Positions 39,801 through 47,361 of a stretch of 52,879 nucleotides of DNA are shown here, piece by piece. The stretch comes from Planctomycetota bacterium (lineage in GTDB: Bacteria; Planctomycetota; UBA8108; UBA1146), in contig PAIH01000023.1 of assembly GCA_002711105.1 (NCBI GenBank), forward strand, positions 1 to 52,879, read 5' to 3'. The notes beneath the pieces were generated by a model. The model was not told the origin of the DNA, ran no database searches, and was given only the letters and a program-made list of their open reading frames with translations. The stretch's first letter is position 1; the number at the start of each line of letters is the position of its first letter. A program made the position numbers and the translations under genes.

Positions 39801-40374
39801 CGGTAACGGAATCCCGGATGAGTGCGACGTCGCCGATTGCAACAATAACGGGATTCCTGACGATCAGGACATCGCCAACGGTACCGAGGCGGATTGTAAC
39901 TCCAACGCGGTTCCCGATAGTTGTGATATCGCCGGTGGCTCCGTGGACTGCGATCTGGACGGCGTACCCGACAGCTGCGAGCTAGCCTCCGGTAGCGGTC
40001 TCGATTGCAACTCCAACGGCACCCTCGATAACTGCGATATCGCTTCTGGTACCAGTGACGATGCCAATGGCAACGGGATTCCAGACTCCTGCGAGGTGAC
40101 CCAGTTCATCCGTGGAGATACCAACACCGATGGTGCGGTGAACATCGCTGACGTGGTGTTCATGCTGGTGTTCTTATTTGACAGTGGCAGCGATTCGACC
40201 TGTTCCGATGCCCTCGATTGCAATGACGATGGTGCCAGGGATATCTCGGATCCGGTGCAGCTACTGTCATACCTGTTCGACAGCGGGACCGATTTGCCAG
40301 CTCCTTCACCGGGCTGCGGCGGGGATCCGACAGCCGATAGCATCAGCTGTGATTCCTATTCTCCGTGTCCTTGA
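36856..40374 (+). CDS. Subtilase (S8) with TSP3-like Ca-binding repeats, P-domain and C-terminal dockerin-like module
   Basis: VIGVLDGRVDQNH, DTHGTHVAGTAAG, GLTGTSMACPAVAGASALV; DCNxNGxPDxCDIASG repeats; P-domain VFIGDLVVEISSPAGTTVRLHN...QGTWNLTVTDVFPAADSGVVNTWALVI; FIRGDTNTDGAVNIADVVFMLVFLFDSG dockerin. Confidence 0.93.
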   Translation: MTFSRVWWTPVVTIFVILGLHPVLAQELSVNAPLVNEFLYLQSETVQTNKLPDLLDSEDPFFQGSEVRVLVLDQPLTIELRTDLENLGVRLLDYLPLNSFTVRLDGVSRLRLIRVPAVVRVVEYLASWRLQPGIVDKLGTHQQPVRRELDDQGLLALIVSLHPGTDLEQAMTALRGIEVAVVTVERVGHHDELSVVATPEQLNRIVELDEVLFIEDAPDITLRNSTTRWIIQTNLTNQTPVYSNGIHGEGQVIGVLDGRVDQNHCSFPAGKIIAYNSSAGSDTHGTHVAGTAAGNNGSNTDTRGIAYEAGLVVNTIPAFTETGIVNRLNTHHGQGGRLHTNSWGNDGTTSYDSLARGFDVFLRSNEDSFVCLAVTNGAALRNPENAKNLLAVGASQDTPSQASHCSGGVGPTSDGRRKPEVYAPGCGTQSSQSNSACSTTGLTGTSMACPAVAGASALVRQYYINGYYPSGSPSAADALVPTGALIKATVINSAVDMTGVGGYPSNLEGWGRVRVDDPLFFVGDARALGVLDDVRNADGLNTGQVTTYNVNVISSAQGLRITAVWTDVAATAGSAFASVNDLDLEVTSPGGTLFRGNVFSGGFSTSGGTKDDRNNVEQVHIDNPASGAWTVRIRAAAVNSGTQGYSVIASGDIQLAPPDCNDNGVPDEDDIAGGVSSDCDGNSVPDECQEDCNQNGIADPCDITAGTSGDCDGNSVPDECQPDCNNNGVADACDITGGLESDCDGNAVPDSCDIASGAGDCDGNGAIDACEIAGGASDCNFNGSLDGCDISSGTSADCNGNGIPDECDAVSVNTYSSNPAAPVPPVVSDNIIVADSGLILDLDVQLNITHVFIGDLVVEISSPAGTTVRLHNETGVDADDINTTYDDDGGGTIPDQPLSNVDSQQKQGTWNLTVTDVFPAADSGVVNTWALVIEAQGGGFNDCNNNGVADECEIASGTAADCNSNEIPDSCDIASGTSADTNGNGIPDECDVADCNNNGIPDDQDIANGTEADCNSNAVPDSCDIAGGSVDCDLDGVPDSCELASGSGLDCNSNGTLDNCDIASGTSDDANGNGIPDSCEVTQFIRGDTNTDGAVNIADVVFMLVFLFDSGSDSTCSDALDCNDDGARDISDPVQLLSYLFDSGTDLPAPSPGCGGDPTADSISCDSYSPCP
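38830..39282 (+). repeat. First block of ~9 coding TSP3-like repeats
   Basis: Degenerate GATTGC(A/G)A(T/C)...GA(T/C)GA(G/A)TGT units encoding D-C-[DN]-x-N-x-[VI]-P-D-x-C-[DE]-I-[AT]-x-G. Confidence 0.85.
39679..40095 (+). repeat. Second block of ~8 coding TSP3-like repeats, after the P-domain
   Basis: DCNNNGVADECEIASGTAADCNSNEIPDSCDIASGTSADTNGNGIPDECDVADCNNNGIPDDQDIANGTEADCNSNAVPDSCDIAGG... Confidence 0.85.
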
Positions 40375-40405
40375 TGGTCTCGTCGCTATGCGATGAAACC
40401 AAAAG

Positions 40406-40441
40406 AAAACGGGTCGGTGGCATTTGCCACCGACCCGTTTT
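40406..40441. terminator. Bidirectional Rho-independent terminator
   Basis: AAAACGGGTCGGTGGC-ATTT-GCCACCGACCCGTTTT, perfect 16-bp stem between convergent genes. Confidence 0.95.
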
Positions 40442-40468
40442 CCTGTTTGAACTGATACCCTTCGAGAG

Positions 40469-41107
40469 TCAGTCGTAGAATCCGTCGTCTCCGGAAATCT
40501 CCTGAAGATCGATGATCTTGAGCGCTCGGTCTTCGATCGATGGATTGGCAAACAGTGCGTACCGGTTTTCGACCGTCATCGGGGTGATCATGATCAGCAG
40601 ATCCGCCATCTGGACCGGCGAGGTCCCCTCTGGTAGCTCGATGTCGTGCTCCAGCGATTGGATGGCACTCTGTAGCCCAAGGGTCTGCTGTTCATTGATG
40701 AAAACATCCTCTTCGATCAGATCGTCGATTTCGGCCATCGGGTACTGTTCATTTTCGATCGCCTGGCGGACCCTGACGCGCTTTTCACCCAGGACCATCA
40801 GCAGAAATCTACCGTCTTCGAGGGTCTGGTAGCGCTGGAGCCGGCCGAGGCCCGCGACCGGCTGTACCGGGGCCACGTCAGTGAGCTGGTCCCTGTCCTG
40901 CCCCAGCACAGTCCCCAGGACGATCTCACCGCTGTTGTCGAGCAGGTCCTCAGCCATCTGCCGGTAGCGCGGTTCGAAGATGTGAAGGGGAACCATCTGA
41001 CCCGGGAACAGGATCAGGTCTGGTAACGGAAACAGCGGCAGGATTCGGGTGCCTGCTGAACTACCATCTTCGGGCAGCAGAGAATCGTCATGCGATGGAA
41101 TCGACAT
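40469..41107 (-). CDS. LON peptidase N-terminal (substrate-binding) domain protein
   Basis: LPLFPLPDLILFPGQMVPLHIFEPRYRQMAEDLLDNSGEIVLGTVL. Confidence 0.92.
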   Translation of the reverse strand: MSIPSHDDSLLPEDGSSAGTRILPLFPLPDLILFPGQMVPLHIFEPRYRQMAEDLLDNSGEIVLGTVLGQDRDQLTDVAPVQPVAGLGRLQRYQTLEDGRFLLMVLGEKRVRVRQAIENEQYPMAEIDDLIEEDVFINEQQTLGLQSAIQSLEHDIELPEGTSPVQMADLLIMITPMTVENRYALFANPSIEDRALKIIDLQEISGDDGFYD

Positions 41108-41301
41108 TTGACTGAACCTTTCGCTGTCTCCCTACCCAACAGGACGAACCGATGGCGGATCAGTTCCCTCAATTTTAGAAGATCTGTCCTGTAAGAAAAC
41201 TAGCGGCAGACTCAAAATGCCGCTACAGGATGTGGGTGGAAAATCGACCCTCGCTGACGTCGAATTCCAGGCATACTAGCTTTACAGAACAGGGAGTCAC
41301 C

Positions 41302-41973
41302 ATGTTACGCCAGGAGAAAGCAAAACGGATCGCCAAGATATTGGGAGGACTTTATCCAGATCCTCCGATTCCACTGAAACACAGCGATCCTTTCACTCTC
41401 CTGATTGCGGTGTTGCTGTCGGCACAGACTACCGATGTGATGGTCAACCGGGTGACACCGGCGCTCTTTGGTCGCGCCAGAAGCTGTTCGAAGATGGCTG
41501 GGCTAGAGGTGGAAGAAATCCTCGAATTGATCCGCACCTGTGGTCTGGCGCCGAGGAAAGCGAAGGCGATTCGCGGTCTTTCTCGAATTCTGATCGAAAA
41601 GCATGACGGAAAAGTCCCGCAAGATTTCGAGAGTCTCGAAGAGCTACCCGGTGTTGGCCACAAGACTGCCAGTGTGGTAATGGCCCAGGCCTTTGGGGTG
41701 CCCGCCTTTCCGGTCGATACGCATATTCACCGACTGGCAGCTCGCTGGGGTTTATCGAAGGGCACCAACGTCGAACAAACTGAATCGGATTTGAAGAAAT
41801 TATTTGTTCGCGAACAGTGGATCGACCTTCATTTGCAGATCATCTATTTCGGCCGTGAGCACTGCCCGGCTCGCGGACATGATCTCAGTAGCTGCAAGAT
41901 TTGCTCCTGGGCTGCTACAACGAAGCGGATTCGCGAAGAAGAACGGAAGAATCGACGCGTGGTGAAGAAGTAG
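41302..41973 (+). CDS. nth: Endonuclease III-like DNA glycosylase
   Basis: LLIAVLLSAQTTDVMVN, HhH LPGVGHKTASVVMAQAFG (catalytic Lys), FPVDTHIHRLAARWGL (catalytic Asp). ATG at 41302. Confidence 0.92.
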   Translation: MLRQEKAKRIAKILGGLYPDPPIPLKHSDPFTLLIAVLLSAQTTDVMVNRVTPALFGRARSCSKMAGLEVEEILELIRTCGLAPRKAKAIRGLSRILIEKHDGKVPQDFESLEELPGVGHKTASVVMAQAFGVPAFPVDTHIHRLAARWGLSKGTNVEQTESDLKKLFVREQWIDLHLQIIYFGREHCPARGHDLSSCKICSWAATTKRIREEERKNRRVVKK

Positions 41974-42016
41974 CACTTTGGCGGTGAGCCCTGGCAAAAA
42001 CCGATTGTGATGCAAA

Positions 42017-42051
42017 ACACCCCGGAACGCCTGTCAGGCTTTCCGGGGTGT
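42017..42051. terminator. Putative bidirectional terminator
   Basis: ACACCCCGGAA-CGCCTGTCAGGCT-TTCCGGGGTGT, perfect 11-bp outer stem plus inner GCCT/AGGC, between convergent nth and the 42074 gene. No strong U-tract. Confidence 0.65.
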
Positions 42052-42073
42052 CAAGATTGTAGATCCTGTTCGA

Positions 42074-43417
42074 TCAGCAAGCGTCGTAGATCTCGCAAAG
42101 CTGTGGCTCTCCGTCATTTCCACAGTCCACCGGACCGGGATTCGGAGGGGGAGATCCGCCTGAGAAGATATAGGCAATCAAGAAGATCGGATCACCGATA
42201 TCGTAGAGAGTGTCTCCGTTGGAGTTCTTGGAATCAAAGCAGGTACCTGGGGTTCCACCATTGAAGATTTCCTGAAGGCTCCAGATAGCATCTGCCACGT
42301 TCACGATGCCATCCCCGTTGGAGTCACCGCGTTTGTAGTCCTTGATCGCTTGCGGGTTCAACTCGAGATGCCCGTCAGCGAGGAGAGGTGTCAGGCTTCC
42401 GTTGTTGACGGTTACCACGTTGTGAATTGGCGGAATTCCGAGGCTTTCCCAGTGCAGGGGTATGGTGAGTCCAACATCGTCTCCGATCAGAGCACTCGGC
42501 ACGGTCGATCCAGAGAGTTCGATCGCATCGGTTTCGCCCGGGAACTCGAGGTAGACCGGCAACTGGAAGGCGTACACCACGCCCATGGTCCAGCCGTCTG
42601 GAGTGAGCTGTGCTTGAGCAAATGCCGGGTTCAGGGATTGCACTGCACCGGTGACATTTGCTCCTGTTGGTGTGACGTAAGTAGTATCGGTCGAGATACT
42701 CATCGAGAAGCCTTGAGTGGAGGTTGGATAAGTTGGATTGCTAGAATCTTCGGTGATGGTTAACACGGCAGTGAAGGAAGAATCGCCGTCTGCAGGATCG
42801 TAGTTCACTCGTTTTTCTGGCGCTGTGAACTGGAACAGAATCGGCGGTTGCTCAAGAATCTCGATGGAACCATCAACGCTCTCCATCATCATCGAGCCGC
42901 CCTGGACCACCGCGACACTGGTCACCGGAGGGCTTCCCAGAGTGTTGCAAAGGCCCACCGAAGTGATGGTTCCGACGGGACCGTTGAGTCTGTAGGTGGA
43001 AGTTCCAAATTCATAAGTTCCGCCAGCGAGCACATCGCAAGAGGTAAAGCAGATCACGCAGCCGACGGTCCAACCGCCACTTTCCTCGTTTTGCTGAAAG
43101 AAGTCTGGTGGACCACCCTCCTTGAGTTGTTCCACTGCCGGTGCCCAGTCTGCTACGTAGTCAAAAGTAGAAGAAGGACCAGCAGGCTCATGGGTCAGGA
43201 CACTATCGTCGTGGCATACCCCGAAGGAGAACCCCTGAACGCCGGTCGGTGCGTCGTGGGTAAAAGAGAATGAGACCGAAACGAGCGCTCCCTGAGGAGC
43301 TGCCCCACCAGTGAAGCTCATCGTATAAGAACCATCGCCCATTCCCGAAGCCAGCGCCGGAAATGTCGTCAAGATCAGAAGAACCAGTCCACCGGTCAAC
43401 AATTGCATTGATTTCAT
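42074..43417 (-). CDS. Secreted protein with C-terminal dockerin-like module
   Basis: MKSMQLLTGGLVLLILTTFPALASG signal peptide; YKRGDSNGDGIVNVADAIWSLQEIFNGG...DTLYDIGDPIFLIAYIFSGGSPPPNPG. Confidence 0.8.
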   Translation of the reverse strand: MKSMQLLTGGLVLLILTTFPALASGMGDGSYTMSFTGGAAPQGALVSVSFSFTHDAPTGVQGFSFGVCHDDSVLTHEPAGPSSTFDYVADWAPAVEQLKEGGPPDFFQQNEESGGWTVGCVICFTSCDVLAGGTYEFGTSTYRLNGPVGTITSVGLCNTLGSPPVTSVAVVQGGSMMMESVDGSIEILEQPPILFQFTAPEKRVNYDPADGDSSFTAVLTITEDSSNPTYPTSTQGFSMSISTDTTYVTPTGANVTGAVQSLNPAFAQAQLTPDGWTMGVVYAFQLPVYLEFPGETDAIELSGSTVPSALIGDDVGLTIPLHWESLGIPPIHNVVTVNNGSLTPLLADGHLELNPQAIKDYKRGDSNGDGIVNVADAIWSLQEIFNGGTPGTCFDSKNSNGDTLYDIGDPIFLIAYIFSGGSPPPNPGPVDCGNDGEPQLCEIYDAC

Positions 43418-43494
43418 GATAGCCGTCTCTCCACATGGAGTGTTTTTGGAGGATGACAACACCGCCGCCTCGTCCATACACTCAACTCCCTTTG

Positions 43495-43521
43495 AATCGT
43501 TAGTCTTAAAGACTTACGATT
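43495..43521. repeat. 27-bp near-perfect palindrome in the divergent intergenic region
   Basis: AATCGTTAGTCTT-A-AAGACTTACGATT; 13-bp arms with one mismatched position. Confidence 0.8.
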
Positions 43522-43666
43522 GGTTGCATACATTTCCCATTTCTAAATACTAAGGGTAACTTAGGCGGCATAAAAGCAACGGATGTAGAGGTACAGGAAT
43601 GTCTGTTCACGGCAGTTGTATCATTTCGACACAACCGTCCGAAAAATGTACATGGGGGGGGCGTGG

Positions 43667-45382
43667 ATGAGTGATTTGGATCCGGACCTAAAGGAAAATC
43701 CGGACAGTTCAGCCAATTTTATCGAGAAGATGATCGAACAAGATCTCGAACTGGGCACCGATGATGGCCGGGTTCAGGTTCGTTTTCCGCCGGAGCCGAA
43801 TGGTTTTCTCCATATCGGCCATGCCAAAGCGATCTGTTTAAACTTCGGATTGGCACAAAAGTACCGGGGTCGCTGTAATCTCCGCTTCGATGACACCAAT
43901 CCATCGCGTGAAGAACAAAGGTACGTCGATTCGATCCAGCAGGACATCCGGTGGCTCGGGTTCGATTGGGATGAGCTCTGTTTTGCCAGTGATTACTTCG
44001 AGCAACTCTATGACTGGGCCACTCAACTCATCAGTCAGGGAGATGCCTATGTTTGTGATCTCACTGGTGAGGAGGTGAAAGACTACCGTGGGACTCTCAC
44101 CGAGCCGGGCCGCAATAGCCCTTCCCGCGATCGATCGGTCGAGGAAAATCTCGATCTGTTTGCACGAATGAAAGCCGGAGAATTCGCAGATGGGGAGAAG
44201 ACGTTGCGGGCGCGGATTGGCATGGATTCTCCTCACATCGTCATGAGAGATCCAGTGATGTACCGGATCCAACGATCCACTCACCACCGGACCGGGGATG
44301 ACTGGTGCATTTACCCCACATACGACTGGGCCCATGGTCAAGAGGATGCCATCGAGGGAGTCACTCATTCCCTCTGTTCGCTGGAGTTCACCAATCACCG
44401 CCCCCTCTACGAGTGGTTCCTGGAAAAGATCGGATTGGAATCGGTACCCAGGCAGACGGAGTTTGCGCGACTCAATCTGGGTTACACCGTCATGAGCAAG
44501 AGGAAATTGCGCACGCTAGTCGAGGATGGATATGTTGAGGACTGGGACGACCCACGGCTACCGACTCTCGCTGGGCTGCGTCGTCGTGGTTACACGCCCG
44601 AGTCGATCCTGGTTTTCATGAAGAACATTGGAGTGGCGAAGTCCAATTCGACCATTGAACTGGCGGTTCTGGAGAACGCAGTTCGGGATCACCTGAACCG
44701 TATCGCCGTGCGTCGTATGGCGGTTCTCGACCCTCTCAAGATGGTGATTGAAAATCTACCAGCGGATGCGGAGGAGACCGTGGAAGCGGTCAATAATCCC
44801 GAGGATCCATCGTCAGGGACCCGTCCCATCTCATTTGAGAGAGAAGTTTGGGTTGATCGCGACGATTTCAGGATGGAACCGCCGCGTAAATGGAGAAGAC
44901 TCGCCCCCGGTGCCGAAGTTCGTTTGCGTTATGGATATTGCGTGACGGTCAAAGACGTGATTCAGGATCCGGAATCGGGACAGGTTCAGGAACTTCGTTG
45001 CGTTTATGACCCCGAAACGGCCAGGGGGCAGACCCCCGATGGTCGAAAAGTAAGAGGGATCATCCATTGGGTTCCGGCTTCCTGCGCTGTGGAACTACCG
45101 GTGCGTCTGTATTCTCCTCTGTTTGTCGAAGTAGATCCTGACAGCCCACCAGAGGGACGGGACTTTACCGATTTCCTCAATCAGGAATCGCTGGTTGAAA
45201 CAACGGCTCTCTGCGAACCGAGCTTGAAGGAAGCGAATCCGGGCGACAGTTTTCAGCTGGAGAGGGTTGGCTACTTCGTAGCGGATGAGAAATTATCGGG
45301 TCCTGGTACGCCACACCTCGCCAGAATAGTCTCCCTCAAGGATTCTTGGGCCAAACTGGAGAAGCGCCAGATAGGTTCTTGA
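43667..45382 (+). CDS. glnS: Glutaminyl-tRNA synthetase
   Basis: VRFPPEPNGFLHIGHAKAICLNFGLA (HIGH), RFDDTNPSREEQRYVDSIQQDIRWLGFDW, TVMSKRKL (KMSKS-like), anticodon-binding C-term. ATG at 43667 gives MSDLDPDLKEN. Confidence 0.95.
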   Translation: MSDLDPDLKENPDSSANFIEKMIEQDLELGTDDGRVQVRFPPEPNGFLHIGHAKAICLNFGLAQKYRGRCNLRFDDTNPSREEQRYVDSIQQDIRWLGFDWDELCFASDYFEQLYDWATQLISQGDAYVCDLTGEEVKDYRGTLTEPGRNSPSRDRSVEENLDLFARMKAGEFADGEKTLRARIGMDSPHIVMRDPVMYRIQRSTHHRTGDDWCIYPTYDWAHGQEDAIEGVTHSLCSLEFTNHRPLYEWFLEKIGLESVPRQTEFARLNLGYTVMSKRKLRTLVEDGYVEDWDDPRLPTLAGLRRRGYTPESILVFMKNIGVAKSNSTIELAVLENAVRDHLNRIAVRRMAVLDPLKMVIENLPADAEETVEAVNNPEDPSSGTRPISFEREVWVDRDDFRMEPPRKWRRLAPGAEVRLRYGYCVTVKDVIQDPESGQVQELRCVYDPETARGQTPDGRKVRGIIHWVPASCAVELPVRLYSPLFVEVDPDSPPEGRDFTDFLNQESLVETTALCEPSLKEANPGDSFQLERVGYFVADEKLSGPGTPHLARIVSLKDSWAKLEKRQIGS

Positions 45383-45542
45383 GGCTCCATGAAGCTCGCT
45401 GGCGAGTTGGTATCAATCGCCACCTTGACCATCCCCGTGATCCTTGCGATTCTGATCGATCCTGACCGATCAGATTCGAGTCAGGCGGTCTGCTCGGGCT
45501 GGATTTCCCAGACCCCGGATGGCCTCTCTGAAAGGAATCATC

Positions 45543-47291
45543 ATGCGGCTTACCGCTCTCGCGATGTGCTTAATTGGTGTGTTTATTCTTGTACCGACTA
45601 TTTATGCCGGAGATGAGGATAGTGGCACCTTGACTGAAATGCAGAAGAAGGTCATCGACATCGGATTGAACGACAACAATGTTGTCGATGTCTTGGACCA
45701 TCTCGTCAACGGGATCGGTCCCCGTCTTACCGGTAGTCATCAGGATCATCTCGCCTGTGAGTGGGCCAGGGATCTTTTCGTTTCCTTTGGCCTTGAGAAC
45801 GTGGTGATGGAAGAAGCGGGTGAATTTGCCGTGGCCTTCCAGCGCGGACCTTGGCGTGGCCAGATGACGGCACCTGAGAAGATGGACCTCGAGTTCGGAA
45901 CCCCGGCCTGGTCGGCTGGGACCCACGGAGTCGAAGAAGGCCCTGCCATGATGCTTCCAAAGGATACGGAATCGATGGATAGCGATCAGTTGAAGGGCGC
46001 ATGGATCATTATGCCCTCTCAGCGTGGCCGTCGTGATCGTGGAACACGTCAGGCTCAACGTGAAGTGCAGGAGAAATTGGAAGAGGCGGGAATCGCGGGT
46101 TGGATTTACCCGACCAGGGGTGAGGCCATCACTACCAACGGCAATTCGCGGATTACCTGGGATGATCTACCAACAATTCCACGAGTGAATCTTCGCAAGG
46201 ATCAATACGATAACATCGCGGAGAAGTTAGAAGCTGGCGAGGATGTGACCCTTCGCATCGATATCCGCAACCACTTCCAGCCTGGTCCCACCAAGTTCTA
46301 CAACGTCATCGGAGATATCGTGGGTAGCGAGTTTCCTGATGAGTACGTGATCATCGGTGGTCATATCGATTCCTGGGACGGTGCCACTGGCACCACTGAT
46401 AACGGCACCGGTTCTGCCACCACCATCGAGGCTGCCCGGATCTTGATGGCTGCTGGAGCCAAGCCCCGTCGCACTATTCGTTTCATGCTGTGGAGTGGTG
46501 AGGAGCAGGGACTACTCGGATCCCGTGCCTGGGTCGAACAGAACCCGGACGTAATGGATAAGATCTCTGCTGTGTTCGTATACGACGGTGGTCCCAATGC
46601 AATTGCAGGACTTCCCGCTACCGCTGCGATGAAAGAAGACTTTGAGAAAGTCTTTGGACCTGTGATGGAGCTGAACCCGGATCTTCCGTTCACCATCAAG
46701 GACGTCCCTGGATTGCCCCGAGGTATCGGAAGTGACCACGAGTCCTTTATTCCTAAAGGCGTGCCGGGATTTTTCTGGACACAAGAAGGTCGTGCAGACT
46801 GGCGTCGCGGAATCCATACCCAGTTTGACACCTTCGATCTGGTGATTCCGGAATACCTTGAGCATTCGACCACCGTGATCGCACTTGCGGCACTCGGTAT
46901 GGCAGATCTCGATCACCTACTCTCCCGTGAAGGAATGCTGGAGCCCGGTGGTCGTCGCCGTGGCGGAGGGGGCAATGCCGTTGGGCGCCGGATGGGGGTA
47001 ATGCTTGACGAAAACACTGTCTCCGAAGTTGTCGCCGATAGTCCTGCAGCAAAGGCCGGTCTGAAAGCTGGCGACAAGATCGTCAAGATCGATGATTCGG
47101 ATGTCACGGATCGTCGTAGTTTGATGCGAGCTCTATTTGCTGGAGAGCCGAAAAAGAAGGTCGTCTTTGAACGCGACGGCAAGCGCATGGAGGTCACCAT
47201 GGAATGGCCCAGTCAGCGCCCCCGTCGGACTGAAGAACCGGAAAAAGAGGAAGAGAAGAAGGGAGAGGAGAAGCGGGGAGCTGTTCTCTGA
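45543..47291 (+). CDS. M28-family aminopeptidase with C-terminal PDZ domain, secreted
   Basis: IIGGHIDSWDGATGTTDNGTGSATTIEAARIL, FMLWSGEEQGLLGSRAWV; PDZ SEVVADSPAAKAGLKAGDKIVKIDDSDVTD. Confidence 0.92.
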   Translation: MRLTALAMCLIGVFILVPTIYAGDEDSGTLTEMQKKVIDIGLNDNNVVDVLDHLVNGIGPRLTGSHQDHLACEWARDLFVSFGLENVVMEEAGEFAVAFQRGPWRGQMTAPEKMDLEFGTPAWSAGTHGVEEGPAMMLPKDTESMDSDQLKGAWIIMPSQRGRRDRGTRQAQREVQEKLEEAGIAGWIYPTRGEAITTNGNSRITWDDLPTIPRVNLRKDQYDNIAEKLEAGEDVTLRIDIRNHFQPGPTKFYNVIGDIVGSEFPDEYVIIGGHIDSWDGATGTTDNGTGSATTIEAARILMAAGAKPRRTIRFMLWSGEEQGLLGSRAWVEQNPDVMDKISAVFVYDGGPNAIAGLPATAAMKEDFEKVFGPVMELNPDLPFTIKDVPGLPRGIGSDHESFIPKGVPGFFWTQEGRADWRRGIHTQFDTFDLVIPEYLEHSTTVIALAALGMADLDHLLSREGMLEPGGRRRGGGGNAVGRRMGVMLDENTVSEVVADSPAAKAGLKAGDKIVKIDDSDVTDRRSLMRALFAGEPKKKVVFERDGKRMEVTMEWPSQRPRRTEEPEKEEEKKGEEKRGAVL

Positions 47292-47317
47292 TTTCCTTTT
47301 CCCGTTGGAATGGCAGG

Positions 47318-47361
47318 CGTCCGGATCGAGGAATTGATATTCACCGATCCGGGCGTTTGTT
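47318..47361 (+). terminator. Terminator-like hairpin after the M28 peptidase gene, abutting the next start codon
   Basis: CGTCCGGATCG (47318-47328), 16-nt loop, CGATCCGGGCG (47345-47355), then TTTGTT. Confidence 0.65.

Noticed and set aside
38830-40095. Repetitive DNA as possible CRISPR or satellite
   Set aside because: Units are in-frame, degenerate at synonymous positions and encode TSP3-like Ca-binding repeats; no uniform repeats with unique spacers.
45389-45616. 75-aa + ORF with hydrophobic start between glnS and M28 peptidase
   Set aside because: Overlaps the peptidase start in another frame and has no domain support.
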